A stretch of 7,484 nucleotides of DNA, taken from the NCBI GenBank assembly GCA_000432775.1, contig HF990417.1:89094-96577 (forward strand), given 5' to 3'. The notes under the pieces were generated by a model that had not been told where the DNA came from, made no database searches, and saw nothing but the letters and a program-made list of their open reading frames with translations. Of the stretch, positions 6,956 to 7,484 are shown piece by piece (positions within the stretch are counted from its first letter, which is position 1; every line of letters begins with the position of its first letter). The position numbers and the translations under genes were made by a program. The DNA is from Alistipes sp. CAG:831 (GTDB lineage Bacteria > Bacteroidota > Bacteroidia > Bacteroidales > UBA932).

Positions 6956-6972
6956 TGGCCTGAATTTTGCTA
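6956..6972 (+). promoter_or_regulatory. Candidate sigma-54 (-24/-12) promoter for the DUF4783-like gene
   Basis: TGGCCTGAATTTTGCTA has the invariant GG (6957-6958) and GC (6969-6970) separated by exactly 10 bases and matches TGGCACG-N4-TTGCW at 10 of 12 defined positions by hand count. The predicted start site is near 6982, giving a 19-nt leader before the ATG at 7001. The only housekeeping-like box here, GAATTTTG, is imperfect and poorly spaced from any TTTG. A sigma-54 activator is encoded in the same window. Confidence 0.55.
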
Positions 6973-7000
6973 ATGAGTGAACAAAAATCGGAACAATACG

Positions 7001-7423
7001 ATGAACAGATTGGTTTTAATCTTTGGACTTCTGTCTCTTTTTCCGCTGCCGGGCGTGTCTCAGAACTTGACGGACATGACCTCCGACAGTGCAGGAGAGA
7101 GCAGCGTGTTTGTTCCTATCGCCAAGTATCTTCAGCGGGGTGATGCGGAGTGCCTTGCGGCCTGGTTCGCGGACAACCTTCAGGTCAATGTCATGGGCAC
7201 CATCTCCAACTGCAGCCGTTCCCAGGCCCGCCAGATAATCCGTAACTTTTTCACCAACTATACCCCGCGTAACTTCGAGATAGTCTACAAGAGCGGAACC
7301 TATCCCATGGAATACGCAGTGGGCAATCTGGACAGTGGCGGTAACATCTTTACGGTTACTATCCTCGTCAAGACCAACGATTCAGGCAATTATATAGAGC
7401 AGCTCAAAATCGAAAAACAGTAG
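7001..7423 (+). CDS. Secreted DUF4783-like protein with probable NTF2-like fold
   Basis: This 140-aa protein has no known reaction. Residues 1-21 form a signal peptide: a basic N-terminus (MNR), a hydrophobic core to about 14, then a short region ending near GVSQ. There is no lipobox cysteine, so it should be released into the periplasm. Residues 36-140 fit the pattern of DUF4783 proteins of Bacteroidota: PIAKYLQRGDAECLAAWF near 39-56, QARQIIRNFFTNY near 75-87, then beta strands with YAVGNL at 105-110 and a C-terminal YIEQLKIEK. The assignment is from memory of the family. The ATG at 7001 is preferred over the in-frame GTG at 6977, which would put a polar stretch before the signal peptide and lie upstream of the predicted transcription start. 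The gene is divergent from rlmH and may be transcribed by sigma-54 polymerase. Confidence 0.85.
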   Translation: MNRLVLIFGLLSLFPLPGVSQNLTDMTSDSAGESSVFVPIAKYLQRGDAECLAAWFADNLQVNVMGTISNCSRSQARQIIRNFFTNYTPRNFEIVYKSGTYPMEYAVGNLDSGGNIFTVTILVKTNDSGNYIEQLKIEKQ

Positions 7424-7484
7424 TAAACGCTTCAGAGCGGCGAACTGCTGCGTTGTCTGCGGTATCGCGGTTCGGTCATTTACT

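Larger units (their letters stand above)
6935..6972. repeat. Inverted repeat in the rlmH/DUF4783 divergent promoter region
   Basis: TAGCAAAATT at 6935-6944 is the exact reverse complement of AATTTTGCTA at 6963-6972, with 18 bp between. The match also includes TGG at the inner ends, so 13 of 17 positions agree between outward-reading arms. The centre is near 6953.5, almost equidistant from the rlmH ATG (28 bp from its arm) and the DUF4783 ATG (29 bp from its arm). The best explanation is a pair of divergent sigma-54-type promoters; a dimer-binding operator is the alternative. Confidence 0.75.

Noticed and set aside
6977..7000. GTG start adding eight residues to the DUF4783-like protein
   Set aside because: It would place a polar stretch before a normal signal peptide and lies upstream of the predicted transcription start; the ATG at 7001 fits better.
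7428..7439. Small hairpin (CGCT-TCAG-AGCG) after the DUF4783-like gene as a terminator
   Set aside because: The stem is only four base pairs and no T-run follows. The remaining bases to the window end show no supported gene start.
1..7484. CRISPR array, tRNA or rRNA genes, insertion sequences or phage genes
   Set aside because: No spaced direct repeats, tRNA-like arms, transposase motifs or terminal inverted repeats were visible; the region looks like ordinary vertically inherited chromosome.

Overview
The window looks like a chromosomal segment of a Bacteroidota (Bacteroidetes) genome, most likely Bacteroidales. The evidence is a DUF4783-type secreted protein next to rlmH, promoter boxes of the Bacteroidota form TAnnTTTG upstream of several genes, no strong Shine-Dalgarno sequences, and protein sequences typical of that phylum. 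The fairly high G+C content would suit an Alistipes/Rikenellaceae-like organism, but that is inference and the genus cannot be fixed.

Layout. (1) 1-1182, minus strand: the first 394 codons of dnaX (DNA polymerase III gamma/tau clamp-loader subunit), running off the left edge. (2) 1183-1670: a 488-bp divergent intergenic region with candidate promoters at both ends, a repeated GC-rich motif and small hairpins, but no convincing gene. (3) 1671-2828, plus strand: an NtrC-type sigma-54 activator/response regulator with receiver and AAA+ domains but no DNA-binding domain. (4) 2825-6421, minus strand: a very large (1198 aa) NtrY-like sensor histidine kinase with about ten membrane segments and three extracytoplasmic domains. 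It converges on the regulator gene and the two stop codons overlap. (5) 6434-6907, minus strand: rlmH, 12 bp upstream of the kinase gene and probably in its operon. (6) 6908-7000: a compact divergent promoter region. (7) 7001-7423, plus strand: a small secreted DUF4783-like protein. (8) 7424-7484: 61 bp in which I see nothing firm.

How the genes may work together. The kinase and the regulator are a natural two-component pair by type and adjacency. A regulator of this kind should drive transcription by the sigma-54 form of RNA polymerase. The rlmH/DUF4783 divergent region contains two back-to-back sequences with the exact GG-N10-GC spacing of sigma-54 -24/-12 promoters. One points at the DUF4783 gene and one at the rlmH-kinase operon, and each predicts a leader of 18-19 nt. 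Together they form an inverted repeat. This suggests a local, possibly self-regulating circuit: envelope sensor, then a DNA-binding-free sigma-54 activator, then the kinase operon and a secreted protein. The promoter assignments and the circuit are inference; the genes themselves are well supported.
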